This document shows, one piece after another, positions 46,501 through 56,235 of a stretch of 64,000 bases of DNA. The translations under genes were made by a program, and so were the position numbers. The notes under the pieces were generated by a model. It made no database searches, was not told the DNA's origin, and worked only from the letters and a program-made list of their open reading frames with translations. Every line of letters begins with the position of its first letter. Positions within the stretch are counted from its first letter, which is position 1. This stretch comes from Purshia tridentata (lineage: Eukaryota; Streptophyta; Magnoliopsida; Rosales; Rosaceae). The stretch covers positions 1 through 64,000 of the forward strand of contig QANT01001133.1 of the NCBI GenBank assembly GCA_003254885.1, read 5' to 3'.

Positions 46501-49304
46501 AATAAGGATGAAGATGAAACTCCTAAAAATTCAAATGAGAAGTATGAATCTGGGAGTTCAGTTAGAGATAGGGATGCAAGTTCTAGGGAGCTTAGAGCCA
46601 AGGAAGATACTGCTGCCACTGCTAAGGAACCTGGAGAGCTTGATGTTCATGAGCTTGACGAAGAAAATGGTGAGATTGGAAGCCAGGATGATCTTAATGA
46701 TGGAGAGAATGCAGATGACATGAACATGGACAAACAAGAACCAGTTGTAGATTCTTCAGGATTAAAGCCTGATGAAGATATGGAGTTGGATGAAGCTATG
46801 GAGTTGGATGATCCTGAAATGCATGATGAACATGATGAGAATGGAAAGCAAGAAGAAGAGAAAGCTTGTTCAATAGATGAAACCATGGGAGAGGCAGTGA
46901 CAGAACAACTGGATGGAACTCCTGAAAGGGATGACCCAAGTAGAGATCATGAAGAGAATTCTGAGATGAATTCTGGATTAAGCCAGGATGTGTTCGAACT
47001 GGGAGTATCTGACTCCAATAGTGATGATGTGCCTAACACAGAATCTTCAACACAACCAAAGGGTGACTTGAAGGCATCAAATCCAGGGGATATAGCACCA
47101 GAATCAAACTGGACAAATAGCAATGATACTCAGAATGACCTTACTCCTGTGAGAGGTTTACCTTCTGGAAATGCCTCTGAGATGGATATGATGCTTTCTG
47201 AGTCATCAAATAACGGGAGAAATGCTGGTGAACAGCCAGAAAGTCAACTTCCTAGGCAAGAATCTTCATCTGCTTGGAAAAGCCAACCAAACCCTTACCG
47301 TAGTGTTGGGGATGCACTCAAGGGGTGGGAGGAAAGAGTTAGAGTGTCTGTTGATCTTCAGGAAGATGATGTGGAGGCACAGGATGTCAATAATGAAAAT
47401 GCAGATGAGTTTGGATACGTCTCTGAGTATGAAAAGGGAATGGCACAGGCTTTGGGACCTGCAACATCAGAGCAGATTGACAAAAATGTTGATGGCAATA
47501 AGACCAATGAAGATGGTCTTACAACACATAAAGATGGCCTTGCTGAGATGGAAGTTGAGAAGAAAAAACATGAAACACAGCCTAACAGAAGGTCTGCTTC
47601 AATCCTTAAAAATAAGATAGAGGATCAGATACATCTTTCTGGTTCAGAAAAATTCCCTGGTGAAGAATCTCAAGAAATTCTTAGCCATCAGGATGGTGAA
47701 CCTGAAAGCATGGTAGAGGATCTGATCTCTGTCAAGAAGTCTTACTTCAGTGATGACATACATCAGCTCAGTAAACTTTCCGTAAATGACGATGACATGG
47801 GGAAAGCACAAGATCCTGGGGAATTTTCTGATGATGTTATAAACAATGCTACTGTTCTCTGGAGAAGATATGAGCTGGCCACAACAAGATTGTCCCAAGA
47901 GTTGGCTGAACAATTGCGTCTTGTCATGGAGCCTACGCTAGCCAGCAAGCTTGAAGGAGATTATAAGACTGGCAAACGGATTAACATGAAGAAGGTAAGA
48001 TGCAAATCCATCTCGTGTACACTTAAAATATTTCTATGCATATTTTAATAATTTTTCTTTTCGATGTAATATTATTAGGTGATTCCATACATAGCAAGTC
48101 ATTATCGGAAAGACAAAATATGGCTAAGACGGACCCGGCCTAACAAACGTGATTATCAAGTTGTCATTGCTATTGATGATTCCCGTAGTATGTCTGAAAG
48201 TCGCCGTGGGGATGTTGCTATTGAAGCTCTGGTGACGGTATGCCGTGCAATGTCCCAACTGGAAATGGGGAGCCTGGCTGTTGCAAGCTTTGGAAAGAAA
48301 GGCAACATAAGGTTGCTGCATGACTTTGATCAGCCCTTTACAGGAGATGCTGGAGTCAAGGTCAGTGCCATTAATATCAATTTTATCTTGTAATGAATTA
48401 AAAAATACTGTAGAGGTTATTTACATCTTTGGCTCATGGGGGGAAGAGTTGGATGTGATTAGGGTAATCTCTGTTTTCTTATTTCTACTTGTCAAGTGGC
48501 ATATAGCCTGAAATGTCTCTTACTGATGTTGTGCAGATGATCTCTAGTTTATCATTCAAGCAGGAGAATACCATTGCTGATGAACCAGTTGTTGATCTGT
48601 TGAAGTATCTGAACAACAAGCTAGATGAAGCAGTTGCAAAAGCACGATTCTCCTCCGCACAGAATCCACTACAACAGCTTGTTTTGATAATTGCAGATGG
48701 TCGGTTACATGAGAAGGTAATTTCTTTTTCTTTTCTTTTAGATAATTTCTTTTTAAATAGCCAACAATTGGTTGTTGCTGCTTGTCTTTTCCAATTTCAG
48801 AGTTTCTTTTTTTTTTCCTTTTTGTGTTTTCAATTTCATTTGTTCAGGAGAATTTGAAGCGGTGTGTTAGGGATGCCTTAGCTAGGAAGCGTATGGTTGC
48901 ATTTTTGCTTCTCGATAACCCACAAGAGTCTATCATGGACCTCACGGTAATTCTCCATACTTTTTGTTTGATGCATTTGTCTATCCTTTCTCCTCTTTTT
49001 TGTTAGATTGGAACAGTGGGTATCTAATTCCGGAATTTTACTTTTTGCAATGTCTTTTTGACTCCTTAGGAAGCATCTTTTGAGGGAATGAATGTTAAAT
49101 TTTTGAAGTACATGGATTCTTTCCCCTTCCCATTCTACATTGTACTAAGAAACACTGAAGCACTTCCTAGGACTCTTGCTGATTTATTGCGACAGGTAAG
49201 CATAATGGTGCATATCTTGCATGCCCAAACTGCATTTCTATTGACTGAAATCTTTGACCTGCTGCTTGCAGTGGTTTGAGCTTATGCAGTATACAAGGGA
49301 CTGA
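16240..49304 (+). CDS. MDN1: Midasin, giant AAA+ ATPase of 60S ribosome assembly
   Basis: Midasin (yeast Rea1) is a nuclear dynein-like AAA+ motor. It pulls assembly factors (Ytm1/WDR12 and Rsa4/NLE, held through their UBL domains by the MIDAS domain) off pre-60S particles. Seventy-three coding exons can be chained with consistent phases to 16,473 nt, 5,490 aa plus stop; Arabidopsis MDN1 is about 5,400 aa. Order: N-terminal domain; six AAA modules with Walker A motifs at about residues 366, 694, 1098, 1401, 1812 and 2121; linker and stalk to about 4,685; an acidic D/E-rich exon (4,686-5,251); and a C-terminal VWA/MIDAS domain with DDSRS near 5,285. All introns are GT-AG except one GC-AG (donor 40922). 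The weakest acceptor is that of exon 45 (37850), chosen on frame. The gene looks intact. Exon coordinates are in the block entries that follow. Confidence 0.96.
17972..17990. repeat. (CT)n microsatellite in MDN1 intron 3
   Basis: A CT run starting 40 bases after the exon 3 donor and leading directly into the C-run/N scar at 18001. Confidence 0.85.
18001..18033. other. C-run with an undetermined base (assembly scar) in MDN1 intron 3
   Basis: Twelve Cs, N at 18013, att, then about 17 Cs. The flanking exons (17848-17932 and 18638-18915) join in frame. The run length is unlikely to be reliable. Confidence 0.75.
19588..20594. other. MDN1: MDN1 intron 6 with possible old LTR-like insertion
   Basis: This 1.0-kb intron contains, at about 20007-20560, DNA of different texture. 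A purine-rich stretch (gaggacaaggtaggggagac) is followed by an internal TATA-like ttatatttataggctgg and then repeated ataccaaaagattta / atactaaaagactca units. That layout recalls a solo LTR of a plant retrotransposon. I could not fix TG..CA ends or a target duplication, so family and age stay open. There is no coding sequence. Confidence 0.3.
22963..23014. repeat. CT/CACTCT microsatellite in MDN1 intron 15
   Basis: (CT)n followed by repeated cactct units, starting about 20 bases after the exon 15 donor at 22942. Confidence 0.9.
25087..25130. repeat. (CT)n microsatellite fused to the exon 17 splice donor
   Basis: The intron begins gtactctctctctctct, so the pyrimidine repeat starts at position +4 of the donor, right behind the AAA3 exon. 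Confidence 0.9.
28511..28541. repeat. (CT)n microsatellite in MDN1 intron 24
   Basis: A perfect tc repeat of about 31 bases in the 124-bp intron between 28479 and 28604. Confidence 0.9.
33098..34510. other. MDN1: MDN1 intron 34, the longest in the gene, with a diverged tandem repeat
   Basis: A 1.4-kb intron with no skipped exon that I could support. Two diverged copies of about 110-120 bp occur at about 34160-34290 and 34383-34490. Shared parts are tgatttc(c/t)a(a/g)ttct, catctag(t/c)c(a/t)tcaa and ttg(c/t)tgttgtg(g/t)ag. The rest is plain T-rich intron DNA. Confidence 0.5.
35442..35467. repeat. CT microsatellite in MDN1 intron 37
   Basis: A tctctctctctctcactctct run ending 16 bases before the exon 38 acceptor (35482). 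It probably forms part of the pyrimidine tract. Confidence 0.85.
37328..37408 (+). repeat. MDN1: In-frame 27-bp tandem repeat in MDN1 exon 43
   Basis: Three consecutive 9-residue units are encoded: RVTSDGFFQ, HVTSDAFCK, RVASSEVLV. The DNA of the first two shares gttacatctgatg at 27-base spacing and the third is more diverged. It lies in the stalk region. Confidence 0.75.
40922..40923 (+). other. MDN1: Non-canonical GC splice donor (GC-AG intron 54 of MDN1)
   Basis: Exon 54 ends ...ATCCAAAG and the intron starts gcacgt. Joining to the exon 55 acceptor at 41021 gives TIQ-SLEDFIRTSSIGEF, the expected family sequence. The nearby GT (cac|gttcaa) would read into a stop in exon 55 within about a dozen codons. 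Confidence 0.8.
41424..49304 (+). other. MDN1: MDN1 exons 56-73: distal stalk, acidic domain and MIDAS
   Basis: Exons: 41424-41492, 41584-41740, 42410-42573, 42666-42763, 42877-43103, 43264-43473, 43577-43798, 43882-44040, 44127-44351, 44504-44800, 44881-45027, 45985-46188, 46297-47994, 48079-48360, 48537-48716, 48848-48946, 49070-49195, 49272-49304. Exon 68 (1,698 nt) codes for the flexible acidic tether rich in Asp, Glu, Met and Ser. Exon 69 starts the VWA fold with VVIAIDDSRSMSESRRGD, carrying the DxSxS metal site. Exons 70-72 complete it (LVLIIADGRLHEK, MVAFLLLDNPQESIMD). The 11-codon last exon ends QYTRD, then tga at 49302-49304. Confidence 0.9.
45022..45227. repeat. MDN1: Two local duplications at the start of MDN1 intron 66, one copying the splice donor
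   Basis: The stretch aaaactgtaagttggttttct occurs at 45022 and again at 45057 (period 35), so the exon 66 donor aaaact|gtaagt is present twice. A 34-bp unit (cttacattcccttttctttt then gttggtgggggtca) occurs at 45126-45159 and 45194-45227. Use of the second donor would add 35 nt and break the frame. Confidence 0.9.
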
Positions 49305-51759
49305 CAGAATCGGTGCAAATTCAAAGGTCATTTTCTTCCATATTGTCAACCGAGGAATTTGGGTGATGCTTTTTGGAATCAAAAACCAAAACCAAGATCT
49401 GTCTCCATGACCATTTGTATATGGGTTTGGTATCCTAAATAGTGGAACTTCAAACTTGTATAGAAAACTAAAAACACCCACCAACGGAAAATTCTTGTAT
49501 AGAAAACTATTACAATCATCATGATCAATGAAGATCCACCAGTTTTGCACTAGGCCTTTTCTCATTCTTCAATTTTCTTTTACTGTGGTGCATACAATTT
49601 ATCTATTGATCCGGGTTAGTTGTGTCTTTTAAGGTTTAAGTTCCAATAAATCCAATTTCTTTTGTATTAACTTGTCAAATTTTAGGGGAAACAACTTGCC
49701 CAATTGTTACCAATGGCTTTGGTAGTAAATATAGGCAACAACTGGATTAAATTGGGGTGGGCACGGGGCAGGTTGAGTCGTTATTGACCTCATCCCGTTT
49801 CCAAAATTGGAGATTGGGACATTGATACTGAGTCATCCCAAGCCAAATCGGTTCAGTTTGGTTTGGTATCAACTCCGGTCACAATAGCAAAATTGTAAAA
49901 TTTGTATCCTTTTCAGTTTCACAGGGGCTCCAAAAACGAAAACAAAGCTAGCCCGAAAAAGGCTTTAAGAATATTGCATCCATTTGATTTGAAAAACAAA
50001 CACAACCACCACAATAAAGATAGCCCAGTTGACTAGCTACTCATCGGCTAGCAAACAAATCAAAAAGGAAATACAATTTGACAGAAATAAGAGAGAAAGA
50101 AAGAAAGAGATATTAATATATACAAGTGAAAATGCATACAGAAATCTGAATCACTCGGCAGTCGGTGTTGAGAGTAAGAATTCATTTTCTCATTGATTTG
50201 CTTTCTTGTTTTGGAGCTTGATTATTGGGATTTTATTTTATTTGACAAGGAGCAAATCAGGCAGCGAATATTTCCAGATCTCAATGTAATTATTAGCGGA
50301 TTGCAAGGCTGATTCTTAGCTTCTAGAATTTTCTTTGTACAACATCCTATTGTATAAATACATGTAACACAATATGCAACATATATGAAAATTTTTTCTT
50401 TCCTTTGTCACAATTTTAACATGGTGGATCATTTCGTATAGGTACACTATAAACTTTATCATTTGATTTGTTTGATATTTTAATTATCTACTAACTAAAA
50501 TCTTATGCAAAACTAGTTCATTTTAATTAAGTACACTTGGTACCATACTCGATACCAACATCGCCTTGAGCAATCTAAGGAACTTGATAGTGATCCTTTC
50601 ACACAAGAACTTGTCTCTTGCTAATGATTAATCATTTTCCAAACATTTGTTTGAAAAAGTTGTAATTTGAAATTATTTGAACTTTCTGTATTATTTGGAA
50701 TTAGAAAACTTCCTATAATATTTGGAATTATTAATCATTTGAACGTGCTGTATTAATTTGGAATTATAAAACGAAAACGAAAATGGAATTGTAAAACTAA
50801 AGCCAAAATGAAATTTTAAAATTAAAAACAAATTGGAATTGTAAACATAACCATAATCGAATTACATCAATTGAATAAACATAACCACATTCTTATAACA
50901 ATCAACACAATCATTAGGGGGGACGACGTCTTAGTTGGCGTTGATACGTCCTCGTGTCCTGCAAGTGTGTGCCCTCCAAAATATGTTGCAAACTAGCTAC
51001 AACTTAATAGAGGTGAATGGGATGTGTGACAACAACTTTTTCCCTCTATCAACAATCGACTGAGTAATCAATAACATATGTGCCTTACGCTTCTAATGGC
51101 AAAATATGCTCAAAAGCAGAATTGTTTATTTTTGAATAATGTCTACAAAAAAATCAACTAAATCAAAAATCCTTTAGTTATATAAGTGTTATCGAATAAA
51201 TGAACAGTTTGTATTTAAATAGTGGTTTCTTGACCAAATTGTTTGTTTATTTGATAACAGTTATATGATCAAACAATTTTTGATTTAATTTTTTTTGCAA
51301 AGATAATTTAATAGGTAATTTAACAAATGAACGATTCTGATCTTGAACTTGAACTGTTGAATAATCATTTTTAGGGGTTGGGTGTGATCAAGAGGTACTC
51401 CTAGATGTGACCTAAATATTACCCTTTTAAGAGTGTTAATAGTGTCACCCTAAATAAAAAGGATAAATTAGAAATTCCTGAAATTTTCTAGGTTTTGGGT
51501 GATTTTTTTGTTCTTGTTAGAAGCTAAATGTGTAATTTAGATGAGGATTTTTTCCAAAGAAACCTAATTTAGACAAGGATTATTTTGGAGGGGGGTGTCA
51601 GGGACCCACAATACAATAATCTTAATCTAAAATGGATAGGATCATACGTCATACACTGTCGTCCGGACAACCCGTTACCCGCCTCCACCTGCAAGTTTGA
51701 TACTGAACAAACAGCAAACTAGGCTAACGATATAATCCACAGCCACCCTAATCTTAACC
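49305..51759. other. Intergenic region between MDN1 and the carrier gene
   Basis: The first few hundred bases are the MDN1 3' flank. At about 49790-49880 there is a ggttcagtttggtttgg motif similar in style to the one near 14030. The rest is AT-rich, with aaaattgtaaa-type repeats at about 50700-50850 and a foldback element near 51141. I see no gene. Confidence 0.55.
51141..51376. mobile_element. Degenerate foldback MITE related to the element at 6232
   Basis: The left arm (aatcaactaaatcaaaaatc ... gttatcgaataaatgaac) pairs with a right arm (gtttatttgataacagttat ... tttttgatttaattttttt). The arms match the inner arms of the 6232-6612 element (ccaaatcaaaaatcgtttag; atttgataacagttagatga). The outer parts are diverged, and I could not define ends or target duplication. 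Confidence 0.6.
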
Positions 51760-51806
51760 GACACGTGTCAGTCCCTCCTCCCTCTTTGGCCTTCACCTAT
51801 ATATAA
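51760..51806 (+). promoter_or_regulatory. G-box and TATA box of the mitochondrial carrier gene
   Basis: A perfect palindrome gacacgtgtc (G-box / ABRE core CACGTG) at 51760-51769 lies 28 bases upstream of the TATA box ctatatataa at 51797-51806. A CT-rich leader follows. The core spacing suits bZIP or bHLH control, for example by abscisic acid or light. That control is inferred. Confidence 0.6.
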
Positions 51807-51880
51807 CCATTTCCGGTCACCCAACCCCCTCTCCATTCTGTCTCTCATTCTCTCACTCACATTCCTTGTTTCTCTGTTTC

Positions 51881-51979
51881 ATGCACATCGGAACCCTAGC
51901 TTGCTCCGGCGAGCTTCTCCGGCTACCGATGATCGCTTTTCCGGTAAGGTTCTTCGATAAGCTTCGTTGTTGTATCTGA
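51881..51979 (+). other. Upstream ORF of 32 codons in the carrier leader
   Basis: Starting at an ATG (MHIGTLACSGELL...) and ending TGA at 51977-51979, this frame lies about 75 bases below the TATA box and 300 bases above the main start. It contains ccg|gtaagg at about 51942, a possible leader-intron donor, so it may be cut by splicing. There is no evidence that it is conserved. Confidence 0.35.
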
Positions 51980-52284
51980 AAATGTTAGTTGGATTCGGTG
52001 CGGTTCTTGTCCGATCCAAGACCTGGTTCCACAGAAGGAAAAAACGCTGATTCGTTGATATTTAGATTCGTTTCGTTGTGAAATTTATCAAATCTGTATC
52101 ATATTCGAAAGCTTTGTTATTGTAAATACCGTACACTTCGTTTTTGTTTTGATTTGTAAATTTTGTACAGTACGAGAATTAGAGATTGAATTTTGGATAA
52201 TAGAATTTGCGAACGTTTTGGGGGTTTGAGTTTGAATTGAATTTTGTGAACTTCGGAATTTGAGTGATTGAGAAGGTGGCTAAG

Positions 52285-53343
52285 ATGAATTTGAGCGCTG
52301 CCGAGGAAGAATCGGCGCAAGAGATTCATATACCTGCCGATATTGATTGGCAAATGCTTGATAAATCTAAGTTCTTCTTCCTCGGCGCTGCGCTCTTTTC
52401 AGGTGTTTCGGCGACCCTTTACCCTGTTGTGGTGTTGAAAACCCGACAACAAGTAGCTCAATCCCAAGTTTCATGCATCAAAACTGCATTTTCGATGGTT
52501 AGGCACGAGGGGTTTAGGGCATTGTATAGAGGATTTGGGACTTCTTTAATGGGTACAATACCTGCTCGGACGCTGTACATGGCAGCGCTTGAGGTTACAA
52601 AGAGTAACGTCGGGACTGCCACGGTTAGGTTAGGATTTGCAGAGTCTACTGCAGCCGCCATTGCCAATGCAGTTGCAGGGTTGAGTGCAGCAATGGCTGC
52701 ACAGCTTGTGTGGACTCCAGTTGATGTTGTGAGTCAGAGACTGATGGTCCAAGGTGGTGTGAGGCCAAATTCCAAAGTTCCTAATGCATCTGATTGTAAG
52801 TATAATAATGGGATCGATGCATTTAGGAAAATTCTTCGAACGGATGGGCCAAGGGGCTTGTATAGAGGGTTTGGGATATCGATTTTGACATATGCACCAT
52901 CGAATGCAGTTTGGTGGGCATCATACTCTGTTGCTCAAAGGCTGGTTTGGGGTGGAGTTGGATGTCATTGTTTTAAGAAAGGGGCTGAGAGTAATGAGAA
53001 CGGGGTTACGAATGGGGTTACCACGTATACACCGGATTCAAAAACAATAATGGCAGTTCAGGGAGTCAGTGCAGCCATGGCTGGTGGCATGTCAGCCTTG
53101 ATCACAATGCCCCTTGATACAGTTAAGACAAGGCTGCAAGTTTTGGATGGGGAGGAGAATGGGCGGCGCGGACCAACCATGGGGCAGACTGTTCGGAATT
53201 TGGTTAAGGAAGGCGGGTGGATGGCTTGTTACAGAGGATTGGGGCCGCGGTGGGCTTCTATGTCAATTTCTGCAACCACAATGATCACTACCTATGAGTT
53301 TCTCAAACGGCTCTCCACAAAAAACCAAGAGGTTTTGACCTGA
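52285..53343 (+). CDS. Mitochondrial carrier family protein, SLC25A44-like
   Basis: A single exon of 352 residues, typical for a carrier plus a short N-terminal extension. Three repeats of about 100 residues are visible, each with a carrier signature: YPVVVLKTRQQV near residue 47 (lacking the usual acidic residue), TPVDVVSQRLMV in the middle repeat, and MPLDTVKTRLQVL in the third. RGFGTS, YRGFGIS and YRGLGPRW mark the matrix helices. Six membrane helices are implied, in the mitochondrial inner membrane. The closest group by memory is Arabidopsis At5g15640 / human SLC25A44. The human protein carries branched-chain amino acids; the plant substrate is not established here. The first ATG after the in-frame GTG at 52264 is taken as start. 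A glycine/asparagine-rich loop (SNENGVTNGVTTY) lies before the third repeat. The gene appears intact. Confidence 0.88.
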   Translation: MNLSAAEEESAQEIHIPADIDWQMLDKSKFFFLGAALFSGVSATLYPVVVLKTRQQVAQSQVSCIKTAFSMVRHEGFRALYRGFGTSLMGTIPARTLYMAALEVTKSNVGTATVRLGFAESTAAAIANAVAGLSAAMAAQLVWTPVDVVSQRLMVQGGVRPNSKVPNASDCKYNNGIDAFRKILRTDGPRGLYRGFGISILTYAPSNAVWWASYSVAQRLVWGGVGCHCFKKGAESNENGVTNGVTTYTPDSKTIMAVQGVSAAMAGGMSALITMPLDTVKTRLQVLDGEENGRRGPTMGQTVRNLVKEGGWMACYRGLGPRWASMSISATTMITTYEFLKRLSTKNQEVLT

Positions 53344-56235
53344 TGAAACAGTAGAAAGAAACAGTTGTTTGGTGCTCTGTCTAATCCTGTTTATGTTCTC
53401 TTTAAGTTTTCTCTGTTGTTTTCTCTTCTTGCAAGCAAGCAAGAAGTTGTGTCTGTCTTTTCTTTTATGTTAACCTGCTCACTTGGTTCATCAATGTAAC
53501 ACAATGCAGGCTTTTTTATTATATACCTTATTTTGTTATCTCAATGGATCTTTGCAGAAGCACAACTTCTGGTTTATGCAAATAAGAAAACTCAGTAACA
53601 ATGTGATTGAAATGTTTATGTTATGTTATTAAATTGGTAAATCTAATTAGGTGGATTCATATTTCAATGTCTATGTAACATATTATACATGTGGCAAAAC
53701 AAAATTAATTTCAAAATATTTGGATCGTTTTACATAGCTTATGATTTCAAGATTCCTGGGATTGAAAATTGGAGCAGCAGTTGCATCATTTAGAATTCTG
53801 GTGAAATGCAGGCTTTGGTAGAAGTCCTATGCTAGTGATGATAAGTTCATTAGGGTTATATGTTCATTGGATTTAACGATTTATCTTAAATTTCAACCAT
53901 GTTCCATATCCACTAGCGAGAGTGTGAAGCCTGTTACTCTTTTTCTTATTATATTTAATATTTGTAGTTAAAGAGAGTGCACATGCTAGTTAGTGGGAGA
54001 AATTTCAAACAATTATGTTGGGATGCTTGCTGTGGATAAGTCTAATTGGGCTACACCTAACCTTTGAGAGGAGGTGGGGCTGGAGAGTAGTACCATTCAA
54101 GACTTTTAATTAATCAGTGGGCCCACCATATCTATAATCCATCTTTTCTTTTCTTAACCATCTACACACTCTCCAATTTAAATACAGAGTTGAAGTTAAA
54201 ATGTATCAAAGGGTTTGATTTATATTCTGTCTTCACATAAAAATATTAGCCATTATAATTAATTAGTAAAAGCTTTTGCTATGCATCGAATGTGTTGATA
54301 TTTATATGTTTGATTCCATAGTAGTGAATGTGATCTGTATTTATTTGAGGAATCTTAAGGGGACCGACTTGGTTTTCACCTGATTATATAATATATTTAC
54401 TGTACGCTGCACATCCAGATTTGTATGATTATGCGATGCATGTGTTAGATTTTGTAACAGTTGAAACGCCTATGGGTCATGGTGGTTATTAAACTTTGTA
54501 ATGAGGTTTCTCAAGCTCCTAATTCATTTGGAGATGGAAGAGAAAGGGTTTTTGGGTTTATTGGGTTGGGCTTAATTGATTTATAATTATAATATAGTTT
54601 TTTTTGTGAGATATAGAAGAGAGGTGATTCGAACTTAAGACCTCTTTCAATATTAAAGAGAGAAATACCACTAGGTGAAAACAACTAAAATTATTTATTT
54701 ATGTTAATCTAAACTCTAAAGTCATTAGATCGTAACTATATTATCAAATTGTCAAAAATAAATAAATCAATATTTATGAATTTGACTTTAATTAGAAACT
54801 AAAGTGAATCACACAATTAGATTGAAACTTTGGTCCATCAACATATGGTATGGTCCATCCAAGTCCAAGGTTAATACAAATCCAAGCACCAAACAAGAAG
54901 TTGGAATGAAAAAAGCAAAGCTGACAAATACAAGAAAGCAAGATGGGCACATGAAGTAGTACACCAAACACCATTGCTGAATGCTGAGGTAGACTGAGAT
55001 GTACTAAACTAAACAGATGAGGCATATACGAAAAGAGAATCACCATTGGAATTAGTAGCAGTAGCTAGAAAGATAAACCATCACCATGTCACATTCTTCA
55101 AAGTTCTCAAAGACTCCTCTTTTCTTATCTACCATGCTCCTTCTACTAAGACGTTGGTTTTTCAGTTTTCATCCCTAATTGCATTATGCTGCTTTTTCGT
55201 GGCCTCAACCATGTGTTCTTCTCTTGCATTTCTTGGATCAACATGCGTTATAAGAGATATATCATAAGAATTATTAGGTTTTGGCTGCAGTCCGTTTCTT
55301 CGATAAGCAAATTCTGCCAATGCAATAATGCAGTAACTTTCCCAAACTTCTATTTATGGTATGACCTCAGTCTTCCCATCAGTGGATGATGAAACTGTGG
55401 TAATACAAATCTGAATCCAAAACCTTTTCATAGAGCTCTCCAAAAATGTTATGAGAATTTATAAATCTAAACCTGATGTGATTGTTTTTGGCACTACATG
55501 CAAGCAAAGGCTTAACAGTATTGGTACTCCATTTTAAGCTTTTAACTTACTGCATTCCACTTTGTGAGTGTAGAACAATTGTGAAATACTCATTTTGGAG
55601 TGCGAGTGACCAAAGCATAAGTGCTAATAACAAGAACATTTCTCTAAGGTGAAAGTTAGTAATATATAAAGCATGCAGAGTCTTCTTAAAGTTGGTAATA
55701 ACAATGACCGTCGTAGAAAACCTATCAACCACCTCAAAATTGAAACCATTCTCTTTATTGGTGGCAAATTTGAAGTATAGCCACATTGAAGGCCACACCA
55801 AAATGACTTGGTCCAATAAAAGAGAATACATCGCCATCTTGTTCTTTCCATTGAGAAAAACTATTCAAAAAAAAGTCCGTGTTGTATGGTGGAAAGCTAT
55901 CTTGTTGGGAAGACCATGTCAGTTTGATAACAAGACTTCCAACTTTTGAGGAAGGCTTGTTTCTGCCTTGTATGCATATTGATATTGACGATACTACTCA
56001 TGCAATTGATGATGAAGATACGAATATTGAAAAGCTAGAATTACTTAAGACATATGAAAAGAGTCGCAAATATTTTATAGGATTAAACAATAAATCTATC
56101 ACAAATGCATAGTGGAAGTATGATTAGGAAGCACTAAGAAGAGTCATTAGAACTAAAATCTAAAGGGGGCAGTACCAATAGTCTAAACAGAGTTTTATAA
56201 AATAAAAGTAAAAGTATTAATCAAAGTATTGGGTG
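53344..56235. other. Intergenic region between the carrier and Alfin-like genes
   Basis: The carrier 3' UTR probably extends to about 53530. Beyond it lies AT-rich DNA. Open frames overlap on both strands at 55547-56112 (for example plus-strand DIDDTTHAIDDEDTNIEK and minus-strand FNFEVVDRFSTTVIVITNF). I cannot assign them to any family; they could be an old gene or transposon relic. The last stretch (about 56110-56235) is the 3' UTR of the minus-strand Alfin-like gene. Confidence 0.5.

Noticed and set aside
54590-54700. tRNA-like or element-like ggtgattcgaacttaagacctc motif
   Set aside because: It resembles a T-loop only by a few bases. No cloverleaf can be drawn and no element ends are visible.
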